From NCBI GenBank assembly GCA_964035795.1, contig OZ038320.1:24926118-24990117 (forward strand): 64,000 nt of DNA, in the 5' to 3' direction. The notes under the pieces were generated by a model. The model saw only the letters and a program-made list of their open reading frames with translations. It was not told where the DNA came from and did not search any database. Origin of the DNA: Pterobdella sp. o SKG-2022. Its lineage: Eukaryota > Annelida > Clitellata > Hirudinida > Piscicolidae. This document shows positions 24,901-36,600 of the stretch, in pieces. Position 1 is the first letter of the stretch; each line of letters begins with the position of its first letter. Made by a program: the position numbers and the translations under genes.

Positions 24901-27290
24901 AGACTGCACCAAGAGTATCACTCTACTGAGGTGGTGTATCTGTTATAAATCATACTTTTTTTATTATTATCACTGTTACTTTATCAAAGTTTTAAGGCAT
25001 TTATGTTCTACTTCATGAACAGTTGTGTATGAATTAATATCGTTATGTATTCTTGGTATAAGCAGGTCAATTGCCATATATTTCAAAGTTAACTCCCGCA
25101 GATACCAGGAAGAGATGAAAGTCTTGAGCTTCGTGAGCAGGGTACCGTTGCTTTATTATTAATCTTATGAATATTTATGAGGCTGTAAAGGGCGGATGAA
25201 TATTCAACTTTCCGCTCAAACACATCTTCACACAACATCCACCCGCTCAAACATAAATAAGATATCTACTCATTTGTTATGCCCATAGGATGCGAAGCTG
25301 AAGAAAGTGTATGCATTGGGATACTTCGTGAACAACCAAGTTCTAGGCTTCATAAGTACGTTGGTGCTCATATGTTCTTCAACGTCGTTTGTATGCACTC
25401 ACGCTGCTGAATTGTTTCAAGCAGATTAATAACAATATAAACACTAGTATCTTTTTTCCTTTTCCCATCATTTTTTTCTACTCTTTTCCATCAAGCTAAC
25501 TTTATGTGCTAGGGTCGATATTTTATCTAAATCTTTTTATTTCATTTAAATTTTTTATACAATACGATATTTTCAATATATCCACTCCAACACTTCAACC
25601 ACACTATCCCCACAGTGGCAGACTCTAACAACAACCTATCTATATACTCCTACCTGCCTGAGGGTCAGTATTGCAAGTCTTTTTAAAGCTTATTTTATGT
25701 CATATGTAATATAGCATCAATGCACATTGGTTTTATTAATTCATATGATATTTTTAATTTTTTTCATCATTTATTTAATTTCTTATAATGCTACGATATA
25801 TTAAATATTTCATTTAATTCGTTTGTTTTATGAACTGAAAATGAAATTCGATAAATCAACAGTGAAAGACAGCAATGGAGGGCAGCAGCTGATATGTTTG
25901 GCAGGAATTAACTTGGGATCCAGAGCGACCAACATGCAACGTTTGAGGTGGTTGACCTCATATGTAGTTGTATAAATGGTTGTATAGTTGAAATTATATA
26001 TGGGTACATGTGCTTGCATAGATAACATTATAAGGTATCGTATAGGCTTATGAGCCTATATAATTAATTTCAAAACCAATCTACATCAAGTTTTAGAGGA
26101 TTTTGTATTATGTTATAGGCATTGAGTTTCAAATAATGTTATATTATGTTATGAACGACACAAACTCCCAGGTGCTCTACAGGCTTTCTGAACACTTCTG
26201 ATAACTCTGCAGTGATGAACCCCCTCCTCGATAAAACACACGTCACCTACCTCAGTATGTTGGTGCTTAGCATAGCGTGGAAGCATATTGATGATTTGCT
26301 GGAGATGGATATGATGATGTGGTTAATTGTGGGTTATCGAATAAAGTATGTATATGCATGAATAGAGAATATAGAAGATAGATTTGACTGTCGTTTACAT
26401 ATAAAATAGGAACTCAACAATTTGGTCTATAGTTTTGACGTTCGAGGATTTGGATGACTTCATTAATTTCACATACAAGGTGCAACCATAAGTTGATTGA
26501 TGCACAACCTCACCACAGCAACCTCTGAAGGGGCCATAGGATGCATCCTACCACTGAGTGAGAAGGTGTATCGACGGCTGCTCACCCTTCAGAACATACT
26601 TAACTCCTTGCTGCGCCACTATGCAGGCCTCAATCCCAAAACCTACAGGTGATCTTATATTACATGCACGTCTTTCGTTTCATAACTTATGTTCTAGCGA
26701 CGTCTGACCGCACGAAAAGAGCATTATAAAGAAAATGTAGTCTTAAAAATAATTGAAAATTTAATTTAACTCTAGACTTGTATGAATTATGTCTGAATCA
26801 CATAACACAGTTGCGACATAAACCACAGGAGTCTTAGGACATACCACAAGTACCTGGCTTCAACTCACCGCAAGGTGGTGCTTGATGAGAGACTCATCAA
26901 GAATTATTTCACCCTCGACCTCTCACAACGACATGACATCGCTAAGCGGATGGGCACCAGCGTGCAACAAGTGAGCTTAAGGCTTTTGTCTTTTATTTAA
27001 GTTCATTTATATTGGTTTTTTATTTTGTTTAATCGTTTAATATTTTTTGTTCTGTATACATTACTTGATAATGCAAGCAATATTTGCATGATTTTGTTTC
27101 CAATAAAATTAAATTCAAAAGTATTTTTTAATCCCATTAAACACCATAGTTTGACCTCATTGGATATGAACAAATATTTACGTTATGAATCATAACTTTC
27201 ATCGATATGCTACACTTTATATATGAATGGCCCATACCACAGATAACATCAGACCTGTATGAGATTGAGTTGGTGACGTCACATTTCTGA
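12173..27290 (+). CDS. CPSF1: Cleavage and polyadenylation specificity factor subunit 1 (CPSF160)
   Basis: CPSF1 is the large scaffold of the complex that recognises the AAUAAA poly(A) signal; with WDR33, CPSF4 and FIP1 it directs cleavage and polyadenylation in the nucleus. The start at 12,173 gives MFSIYRELHPPTSIENAV, the family's N-terminal HPPT motif. Further landmarks are FLHGYCQPTLVVLFE, LFVGSRLGNSLLLKY, TTFELPDCVDMWTIV, THWLFV, NVNCHAGFLYFND, GAPLTKNKLK, RLLTLQNILNSLLRHYAGLN and the closing DLYEIELVTSHF with stop TGA at 27,288-27,290. These cover the N-terminal propeller region (MMS1_N) to the CPSF_A C-terminal domain. About 34 exons join in phase with no stop, so the gene looks intact. 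It is longer than usual because of two acidic insertions. It diverges from the myosin locus and converges on MED13. Confidence 0.97.
15276..15335 (+). repeat. Tandem repeat of TTATTATTAATTTGATTG
   Basis: A unit of about 18 bases (TTAATTTGATTGTTATTA) is repeated three times in the CPSF1 intron just after the exon ending at 15,259. Confidence 0.7.
16266..16311 (+). repeat. Direct duplication of about 21 bases
   Basis: The block ATAATACCAGAATATCAATT occurs twice in a row within a CPSF1 intron (15988-16081 exon to 16829 exon). The rest of that intron is AT-rich with nothing recognisable. Confidence 0.75.
18100..18345 (+). repeat. CPSF1: GT-rich minisatellite in CPSF1 intron
   Basis: Starting immediately after the exon donor at 18,099, degenerate copies of a unit containing GATGTTGATGTAGTGTTATG alternate with GGTGTGGTGATGTTG blocks. 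At least two near-identical 50-base copies are present (around 18,150-18,250), with looser copies on both sides. Confidence 0.75.
18898..18951 (+). repeat. CPSF1: (TTA)n array abutting a CPSF1 splice acceptor
   Basis: About 17 TTA/ATT units end in ATAG, the acceptor of the 18,952-19,011 exon. The usual polypyrimidine tract is therefore made of this microsatellite. Confidence 0.85.
21425..24559 (+). other. CPSF1: CPSF1 exons, third block
   Basis: Exons: 21425-21521, 21668-21913, 22145-22294, 22497-22607, 23183-23276, 23587-23813, 24066-24134, 24476-24559. They read HQLLIYEAFKYID, an Asn-rich variable loop, FMCGERSKWLLEGRGG, RISLLASNTHYDTFWPCRK, LYAVIQSSQKVC, a segment with FELVTSMKLVSLKS, YACRGRILIFNVVEVVPQPG and AEYQREQKGPVSVVD. 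All phases agree. The order equals that of animal CPSF1. Confidence 0.93.
24297..24413. repeat. Inverted-repeat hairpin (MITE-like) in CPSF1 intron
   Basis: The left arm (about 24,297-24,351: TTCACATCAGTAATAATAAC, then TCTTATGATTTTTATCAATA) is the imperfect reverse complement of the right arm (about 24,352-24,413: TTAATAAAAATCATAAAACT, then GTTACTGTTGTGAAA). It would fold into one long hairpin. No coding capacity. Confidence 0.75.
24794..27290 (+). other. CPSF1: CPSF1 exons, C-terminal block
   Basis: Exons: 24794-24930, 25102-25141, 25289-25355, 25616-25663, 25863-25947, 26172-26254, 26519-26648, 26829-26970, 27243-27290. They encode the CPSF_A domain: AFIDAAIYIQSICVLKNFLL, RYQEEMKVLSFVSR, NNLSIYSYLPE, the conserved GCILPLSEKVYRRL region and the C-terminal helix-rich tail LDLSQRHDIAKRMGTSVQQI. 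Several exons are under 70 bases. The final exon has 15 codons plus the stop. Confidence 0.94.
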
Positions 27291-27460
27291 TGATGTTTTG
27301 CTGTACTGTTTCTTACAACTTCATTATTATTGTTTTATTCATATTAATTATATTTATTTCAATATCAAAAATTAAATGACAGAAAATGGTTTTCAACGAA
27401 AAAATTATATTAAAAATAAAAATTAAATAACTTGTGATTAACTAAACTAGCCTATTAACA

Positions 27461-27597
27461 AAAACTATTTGAATCAAACACTTTTATTAACGGAATAATA
27501 ATACGAAGCTTTTCGTAAATTGAACTCACATTATCAAGTATACAAACTTCGTATTATTATTCAGTTAATAAAAGTGTTTGATTCAAATAGTTTTTTT
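27461..27597. repeat. Inverted-repeat element (MITE-like), nearly perfect 50-base arms
   Basis: The left arm 27,461-27,509 (AAAACTATTTGAATCAAACA then CTTTTATTAACGGAATAATA then ATACGAAG)  is the reverse complement of the right arm 27,545-27,597 with very few changes. The loop is about 35 bases. It lies about 170 bases after the CPSF1 stop codon, so it could be within the 3' UTR. No transposase is present. Confidence 0.85.
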
Positions 27598-28065
27598 TAA
27601 ATAACTTGTCTTTGCTGATAATCATAACGAATTACATTCAGATTTGCAAAATTCAAGATATATATATATTTTATAAGAAAATCAAAATTTCTGATTTCAT
27701 TAATGTAGCACAATAAAAAGTTAAACATGGTCACAAACTTAGGGGTGAGTCTGATCGAACGAAACGTTAATCTTTTTGCTGTGCTGTCATTGGTTGCTGA
27801 AAATTTCAAAAATTTGTAAATATCCGAAAAAAAAGACTTAATTGAAACAAAAAAATTATTTTTTCAAAATTTGCAAAAAAATCTTAATTTGAAGCAACCA
27901 ATCAAACCACAACAAAAAATTAACCTTTAATAATTTTTTTTCTCAAAATTTGCAAAAAAAAATTCAAAATTTTAGCAGCCAATCAAAAGACAGCAAAATA
28001 TTAACCTTCGTTTCGTTACTTTCTCGCCAAGCGTAGGCCTTTTTATATATTTCGAGTAATAAAGG

Positions 28066-28186
28066 GTTTTAGAATTATATTTTATATAATTATATAAGGA
28101 TTAGAATTATATTTTATATAATTATACAAAAGTTTTAGAATTATATTTTATATAATTATATAAGAGTTTTAGAATTATATTTTAAT
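28066..28186 (+). repeat. Minisatellite, about 33-base unit, 3.6 copies
   Basis: The unit TTTTAGAATTATATTTTATA + TAATTATATAAGA is repeated with a few changes. It is nearly all A/T and also internally palindromic (TTATATAATTATATAA). Confidence 0.85.
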
Positions 28187-29440
28187 TTTATAAATTTCAT
28201 TTCAAATTTGAAATATGATGTGGGACTTTCGTCGTAGTCAACGAAGACGCTAAACTAATTGTGACGCACATTAGATATCTTTATTTCTAAATCTCAAAAT
28301 TGTCAGCGCAATGAATTTCGTTTTTTGGTAATTTTCGATTTTGCCTTTGGTTAAACTTTTCAAACAGTTTATGTAAATATTTAGAATTTTCAATATTTTT
28401 TTCTCCAAAAGTAAATTTCAACAAAAAATAAAATTTATTTTTCTGCATTCCATCTCCTTCAGACCGGATTTGATTTGATGATGGAATGCTCTTATGCTAG
28501 GTAAACCTGCTTTGTCAAACCTTTCAGTTTGAGGCCTTTTCTATCATGGGACCTACACAATCATACGTATGAACCAGATGGACTAGTTTGAAACTTTTAG
28601 TTGTTTTTTCACTTATTTTAGGTCTAACACCCTAGAAAAGTGGCGTGACAACTACTGCGAATCTTAAACTCAACGACGAATAATTTTTATAAATTTTTTC
28701 AGGGTTAAGGTTAGCCGATCCGATAAAATAATAAGTTATACTGATATATTGTCGTGAAAATTTTCTTGTGTTTATATGATGTGCCTCGGCTTGGTGAAAA
28801 ATTGTATATCAACATAAAGAAAAATGTAGATAATGTGCTTTTTCAAAAATAGAATCATTTTCTAAAATTTGGGAAAAAAGCATTTAAAAACAAATAAAGG
28901 TCTAATTCCATTTTCTTGTTGAAAAAGTATTATGTTTGGACCTTAAGATCGTGCTGGCAATAGAAAATTCGTGCTATATGAAAAATCATCAAATTTCATT
29001 CATCGTTTAACTAATCGTTTCCTTATCGTCTTAAATCACCTAGCTCTGCATACAAAACAATTGCTTTAGTTTTCTCGGTTGTTTTATCCCCTTTGAAGCT
29101 TATTTAAGCGATTGTAAAGCTTTTAGAGCTTGTTTATGAAAACTCTCATTTTAGATTTTGCAACTTATGGTGTATTAAAAAGCAAGTGATGTTTCACGCA
29201 ATTTTTAGATTACTTTCCAGCCATTTATAGTTCAGTTAAGCTTATAAATTTTTTAAAATATGATTTTGCAAAAGCTTTATATTTCTGCTACTGCATAGAA
29301 TTTAATATCAGGCCTATACGAACTTTACTCTACAAACAGCTCTTAAAAATCACTGGCTATAATAGAACCTTGATGAAATTCATAAATTGTCTAAATTCGA
29401 GCAATATTACTCATTTTGATTTTAAAGCCTTAAACATTTA

Positions 29441-29516
29441 GACTAATTACCTTAAGTAGCCGGGTTCGTGGACCGACAATTAGCAACTGTTCCAGTGTGC
29501 TTTCGCTACATTAAAA
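29441..29516 (+). mobile_element. tRNA-derived SINE fragment, plus-strand copy
   Basis: GACTAATTACCTTAAGTAGC, the box B-like CGGGTTCG, then CCGACAATTAGCAACTGTTC and TGTGCTTTCGCTACATTAAA match the better-preserved copy at 47,262-47,453. The 5' tRNA half and the 3' tail are missing or decayed. Confidence 0.8.
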
Positions 29517-29702
29517 TAAATAAGGAAAATAACCCATTAAAGACATATATACATACGATAAGTGGTCAATTGATAATTTCAGTTCAACTAAAAACAAAAA
29601 CATCATGAAATTCAATACATTTTGAAAATAGTATTGTATGTTTTACATAAAATATACAATATACTCATAACTCAACATTGAGTATATACAATCAGTAAGA
29701 AT

Positions 29703-30123
29703 ATGACGTCTCTTCGCAACAAGCCTGAGATAATCCTACGAATTATCAAAGAAAAAGGTTTGAATCCAAGTTTGGATAGAAATTTTATAAAAAAAAATTC
29801 AATAATTAAAAACAAAATTAGGAATTATCTACACGATAACGAAGACTCGGATAAAATTTAGATAGTTCCATTAAGATTAAAAAATTCTCAACTTGATTTC
29901 ACAAATTAGCTGAAGAATTTGTGAAAAATTTATTAAATTTTGAGTAATAGAATGTATTGAACAAAAAGTCAAGATTAACTGTTATCAAAAAGACGATTGC
30001 GAACTGGGTTTTGAAGAACACGATTATGGAGCGGACGATAACGGAAAATTCAAAATGGACGATAATGCATACAAGAAAGACCCAACCCTGCTTGCAACCA
30101 ATGAAAAGAACTCTTTGATGTAG
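29703..30123 (+). CDS. Possible two-exon small gene of unknown function
   Basis: A first open frame begins MTSLRNKPEIILRIIKEKG and, unspliced, would stop at 29,861 after 52 codons. A second frame, open from 29,944 to a TAG at 30,121-30,123, reads QKDDCELGFEEHDYGADDNG followed by KFKMDDNAYKKDPTLLATNE. A GTTTGA donor after IIKEK (phase 1) and the TAATAG acceptor at about 29,950 are phase-compatible and would give a protein of about 75 residues with a basic start and acidic end. Both pieces look less AT-biased and less repetitive than their surroundings. I recognise no family. It might be a real small gene, a decayed gene piece or chance. Confidence 0.3.
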
Positions 30124-30318
30124 TGTCGGTTAGATGGCGACCGCTAATCCGGCCTATCTTAAAGTTATCGAGGAATAATAAAACCAAAATTTCATTAATT
30201 TTTTTCTAAATAAAAATATCTGGCTTGCTGCAATTAATTTAAAATAGATAGTTTACATTGAATCAGAGTGCTCCATACACAATTGTGTAAATGAAATGAA
30301 ATTATTTACATACCAAAT

Positions 30319-30359
<41 letters not shown>
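30319..30359. repeat. (TA)n microsatellite
   Basis: About 20 TA units with one C interruption. Confidence 0.9.
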
Positions 30360-32337
30360 GCATAAATGTCCATGCTTTCAGTGATGGTCTATTTGTTTGA
30401 ACTGGTTAAATAATAAAACATACACCATCATCGAATGCGGCATAGTACATTAATGATTTACAATACATAAGCATAATACATACACCTAAAAATGAAAAAA
30501 TATATTAAAATATCTCTATTGAATTATATAACATGATGTTTCAAGTTGCTTTGAGGATAAATAATTGTTAGTGTGGTAGGGTTTGCAGAAGGCATGTTAT
30601 ACAGGACTGAACCTTTGGAGAAAATAATTTACATTATTAAACGCACGTGCTAGTAAGTCGTGGAGGTATATTGTGCTTTTGATACAGACATGCATTCTAT
30701 ATTAACAACGTGAACGGATAATATTGTTAAAAAGTGGAACAAAGGCATAGAACTCCTTTGGTGGGAATTTATCCACCGCAAATTTTTTTGTTTGACAAGG
30801 CGTTAATTGAAACTATGGAATGTGGAAAATAAATGACGCTAGTGAATGATGAAGTTGTTTTTAATTTTCTTAAAAAGTAATCAATGAAATATTCTGTCCA
30901 TAAAATTAGTTGTTTCGTGGGAAAATATTTTCAAATTAATCCGCCCTGTACATACAGTCGTCCAAAATTAAATAGAAAGCTGAGAAAAATCAATGCAAAA
31001 AAAATAATGAATTACAATGATTTTAATGAAATACTAAAACCATCCTCCAAATCAAATTCCCTACACTTTCATGAACCTCGGATTGAGCTCAAAATATATG
31101 AATTAAAAATAACTAGAATACATAAATGATTAGAAAACTACAATAAAAAACAATACATTTACATGATAAAATCATGCATGGAGGCTGGCATGTAGCGGGT
31201 GTTATGTGGTGATGAAGAGTATGATTTTATGTAGTGTGTATGACTTTCTGTATCTAGGGTGTATGATTTGATGCAGTGTGTTGTGTGGTACGTGAGCTAT
31301 GGTCAGCATGAGACGTGTATGTAAGTTTGTTTGTATTAATATGTGTGGAACATTTAAACACTTTGAACTGTCTCGTAATATCAAAAACCCATAAAACAAT
31401 GTTAATTTTTTCAAAAACCCAGTAAAAATGTACACTAAAAAGCATCAAAACAATCGATAAATTTCTCAAATGGTAATAATAATAAATACTTGCTTAAACG
31501 TGCTTGCACCTTGTATGAGTTGGTGAGATATGTAATTTAATTGTCGATACACATGATGAAGCTGAGGCTTATGGTGTTGGGCCCACGAGCCAGGTGAAAT
31601 GCATTATTGGTTATATCGTTATTACTTTAGTAGTAGGTTATATCTATCATTAGTTCTAACTTTCAATCCTCCATTACGTAAACCCTCATAAATGAATAAA
31701 AATGAAAAATAAAATAGTCATTAATTGAATAAGGATGGGTTGATGTTGCGAGTTGTTCAAGCAGAAGTAACAACAATGAACGAAAAGTTGATCGATACCA
31801 CAAATAAATAATTATAAACTAAACCAAAAGTTACTTTTGAAATTATTACAAAACTTAAAAAAAATAATGTTATTATTTATTAAAAGAGCTTAAAATACGC
31901 TTACCATTAATATTATTAATAATAATGACAACAATAGTGATATTAAGAAAAATAATGATAATAATAGTAATAATATATAATTAGGAAATAATGAAAAAAT
32001 AACAATCAACCCCGATGATTGGTCACGCGGTGGCCAGGACGATGCATCCAGTGATAATGGCGAAGCCTCAAGGACGTAAAGCTTTGCATACAAAAATAAC
32101 TAATAAATAACAACTGATGAATGAATAAGTTATGAATAAAAATACAGCATAGATACATGATATATATGCACGAAAATGAAATGATAATAATAAAAAATAA
32201 ATAGAATTGCAGTCAAGCCTATGAACACCTCACAAAGAAATGCCTTGATGGTCTGAACATGAGCCATGAAACGATGCCGTGGTAATAATACTTATTATTA
32301 TTAAAAATAATAAAGAAACAAAACAATAATCGGTGAG

Positions 32338-32338
<1 letters not shown>

Positions 32339-32406
<68 letters not shown>
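32339..32406. repeat. (TA)n microsatellite, about 33 uninterrupted units
   Basis: A perfect TA run in the intergenic region before the MED13 3' end. Confidence 0.95.
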
Positions 32407-32407
<1 letters not shown>

Positions 32408-32883
32408 TGGCGGTAAAACGTATGAGGACTCGAAGGCTTGCCATGAAAATCTCTTACGAAATAGCTATTGTTATTATCATTATTATTATACACTCATTTT
32501 ACGTAAACTAATCCATATACTTGATATCTAATGAAAATTTTACAGCGCAATACAAAGCAAGGCGCTTATAATTACATCCATGACTCACTGTCGCCACAAT
32601 AATGGCGTTTTGGTAATAATAACCGTAATAATAATGTTGAAAACAATCCATTATCAACAAAATCAATAATAATAAATAAATTACATAGAATAAATATCCT
32701 CTAAAAAACAAATTAACAATCAATATAAATATTCAATGAGAAAGATTTACAAAAATTTACTCTTTATTATAGACAATTGAATGATCGAATATCAATTACA
32801 CAATACACTTGTCCGAATTTGATGCATTTAGGCGTATTATAAAATTAATTTACAAATCCATACTATACATGTTAATTAAGGAG

Positions 32884-32885
<2 letters not shown>

Positions 32886-32941
<56 letters not shown>
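32886..32941 (+). repeat. (GT)n microsatellite
   Basis: About 27 GT units. Any open frame through it is an artefact of the repeat. Confidence 0.95.
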
Positions 32942-32942
<1 letters not shown>

Positions 32943-33673
32943 TGTATCTCACGCTACAAAACACACACTTATGAAGCCACATTCGAAGGAGCACAATTAT
33001 CATCAAACTTATGTACTGTCAATGTATATGCGTGTATCTTTGTATATATCTCTATATAGTTACATGAATAATGTATCCATTTACGTATTATACAGCTGTT
33101 TGTATCATTATATCTCAAAATTTTGTATCTCAATGATATTATGTATTTACGAGTGATATCTCATATGGTAATCAAATATTTAACATATAATCTTTATGTG
33201 GCATATATATAAATGAATTATAAAACTACAATACAAGTATCCGTCAACACAACACCACCATGAAAACCAACCATCCAAGGACACAAAAAATTTCAATTAC
33301 TCAAATCTTATTGAATTTGTAGTTTAGTAGGTTCACGAAAAAGAAGAAAGAAATACTGTTACATTGAGAACAATCATTAGTGATAGTAATATAGGTGTAG
33401 TGGTATAAAATGTAGGAATATTTTAAGGTAAAAGTAGACCATGTATTTAAGTTGTATTTCTATACCAAGCACGTTGTGTCATATGGAATTGTATCATGCA
33501 ACACACAATGATATTCTGTTTAATTTTAATAAATTAATACATTATATAGTATTATACTGTGTTGAATTGTACTCCCCCCCCCCCTCCCAAACACACAACA
33601 CCTCACGATTATATTAAACTGCAGAAACCACACATATTTAACACACAGCCGCACTAGAGGCGTATAATGAGGA

Positions 33674-36600
33674 TCATAGGAAGGTATTGAGGCCATGGTA
33701 CAGTTGCATCAGAACCATCATGTGAACTGGTAGACAGCACTTACGATCGTTGGTGCATGGGTCTATGGTGAGCCATGATAGCGCGTTGTATGTTTCCAAA
33801 ACATACCTGTGACGGGGGTGGTGCGTTATTAGAACTTGTTGCGTCGAACGTATATTTCGTATTTAGTGGCATTATTTTTTTGGAGTGTGTTAGTTAATGA
33901 CAAAAGTATTCAGTTAACGTGTTCTTGATTATCCTTTCTTTTATTTAATGGCGTTATAATACTTTTATATCCATAAAAAAGGAATGCCACAGTAAAACAA
34001 CCTGAGAACATCGCATGTGAGATAGGAGTCCAGAGGATGGGTTGTTTTCTTGTGGTTGGATGAATGGTGAATAAGGTCATCCTGGTTCTGCTGCACTGAT
34101 GGAGAGTGCAAGTGCAAGGAAGCCTGATGGGTGCAGAGGCTTGTTGAGAGGTAATGTGATGATAAGCAAAAATAAGCTATAAACTTTTCGAAGATATCTT
34201 AATATAATTTTATTAAAATTTTTAAATATTTTTATATAAAAAGTTTGGCAATAAAACTATGGTATACAAATTATTGAAGGTAATAATAGAAAGAAATAAA
34301 AATAGAGACCTTAAAGCAGACTGGGAGATGGTCCTGCCTCTGAGGACATGATGACCAGAACCACTGAGGGAGGGGACCGGGAGGGGCTGTTGAGACATAG
34401 AAGCCCATGGCTTGAGGCTGTTGTAAAAGATTCAATGAAATGTTCTCCTCATTCTCCATTGCTGCCATGGTTGAAGCTACCGTGGGCTTGCTCTGTTGAG
34501 GGTCGATGGCAGTGGTGTCATAAAGGTGATGATTGTCTTCTAAGCGATCATCCAAGTTTGACCAGAAATCATTGATGTCTGCATCTTCCGTCTCAATGCC
34601 ATTGAAGAGCTCCTCAGCATTCAACAACTCGTTAGTGGTGAAGTCCATGTGGGTATCTGAGGTGCTGTTGTCTGTGGCCTGTGGGAGCAAGTCAAATCAT
34701 TGGTTGCATGTGATAGCTTTACTGTATTCTAATAACGAAAAGTATTCAATTACTTATTGAAATCTTTTGGAACAATACCAAATGATATAGGAAAGAACAT
34801 AAATAACACATCATCGTTTTCTGTCCGTTTCCATGCTAGCATGGGTTGGACAAATATGAATAACACATAAAGTAAATTTTCAAAATTAATCATGTGATAA
34901 ATAAAATTAAATGTGGAACTAATTATAAAAACATAAAATTTCAAGTGATCATGTCAATTTGATCAAACAATAACTAATCAATTTGTCACCACATATAAAG
35001 CATTATATCAAAATAGTATTATACCAATAACAATATCATGTAAAAAAAATTAAAATCAAATTGTAAAAATATAAAATAAAGCAAAAACAATGACATAACA
35101 AGAAACAAAGATAAATGTTACTACAATACAAACAGTGACCTGAGCAGTGGCAGAGGTAGGGTAGACGAGGATGTGTGAGCATGAAGCATCTCTGGGAGTG
35201 TTCAGTTGCCTCTTGCTGCTCTGACTCTCCTCCTTCTTCACTGAGTCGAGCATGATGTGGATGAATGGGTGCATCTCAGTCGACACTAGACATGCACTCA
35301 AGATGCTGGGGCATTGTGATGACGATGATGATGAACACATCTTTTTCAGTTGTTGGCTGCTTGCAAGAAGGTTCTTTTTGTTGAACATGATGGTCCAATC
35401 ACGCAACTCTCCATGACCCAACCTTCCGAAACGACCTACCACTAGTCTCCAGGCTCGTGTGGTGGTTGATACCACTCCCATTAAAAACTCCCACATCTTT
35501 ATCAACACATACCTCCTAACTTTCCTCCTTGAATTCTCTATGTTAACACAAGTGGTCTCAAGCAACTCACCAGTATTGTCAACCACAGATACAAGCAGAA
35601 AGCGTTGGTCTTCAGAAAGACAGTATGCACACAAAAGAATGCCACTCTTCTCTGCTTGTTCCTTCCAGTTTTCTGGTTGTAAAATCGAAGCCACCTGACA
35701 ATATGGGGGAGCCAACACAAAAGGTGGACAAAAAAGACTTGAAGTGAATATGCTACCCTGACTTAACTTTATATTATTCAAGTAAAGTTTTGGAGAACTG
35801 TTGTTATTATTGTAGGGCACCAGTTGTTGTTGTGATGGTTGTATTTGTTGTTGAGAGATCTTTTGAACTTGATTTTTGGCAGAAAAGGCTGGTCCAAAGC
35901 TGGTGAGACTCCTTCCAAGAACAGTGTGTTTCAATTGTCGTTTGCAGGCTGTGTAAACAGAAAAACTAATGTTTTTGAAATGCTGAGCGCTTTGCTGGTT
36001 TTGAGGATTGAGTAACAGTTGCTGAGGTATTATCTGAAAACAACATTACAAATGTATATAAGCCAAATTACAATGAATGGCCATGTATTCAGCAAAGCAT
36101 AGGAAAACACAAACAAAACACCTACCTGCAACTGCACACACAACTGCATATCTTCGGGCAACATTTTGATCAGTTTTTGGTAACATTTAAGTATGCCAAG
36201 CATGCCCAGTCGAGATGAAGAGGACGATGAAGACGATGAATGGTAAGTATAATTGAAGGGATCTATGATGTACAGAACAACGTAAGGCAACTGACCCGCT
36301 GCTATAACCTCGCTGCTGAAGCCTGATTGGTCAAATGTGTCGTTATCTGTGACATCATTTGATGAAGCTCCTCCCCCGCTAGTTATATTCAAAGAGTCTG
36401 TGCAAATTTAAGTTTAAATCAAAAGATTTTTGAAAAACCTCAAAAAAAAACATTTAAAAATGAAATGAAGATTCAACAATTATTTTTTATATAATATAAC
36501 CTCAACGATACAAAATAATCAACTCCGAATTGATTCACACAAACAAACCTTTTTTATCATTGGAAAAGAATGAATTGTTAATGTCATGAAAGGACGAAGG

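Larger units (their letters stand above)
27291..33673. other. Intergenic region between convergent CPSF1 and MED13
   Basis: This 6.4 kb stretch must hold both 3' UTRs. Apart from the hairpin, minisatellite, SINE fragment, possible small gene and microsatellites listed separately, it is AT-rich sequence in which I see no conserved peptide. Short open frames (for example 30,884-31,129 plus, 31,202-31,469 minus and 31,890-32,093 minus) look like chance: low complexity and no splice context. Confidence 0.6.

Noticed and set aside
30884..31129. 81-codon plus-strand frame between CPSF1 and MED13
   Set aside because: Composition matches the AT-rich background, with no splice signals or recognisable motif; treated as chance.
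32809..33156. Open frame of 115 codons through a (GT)n run on the plus strand
   Set aside because: It exists only because (GT)n encodes Val-Cys repeats without stops; no conserved peptide or splice context.
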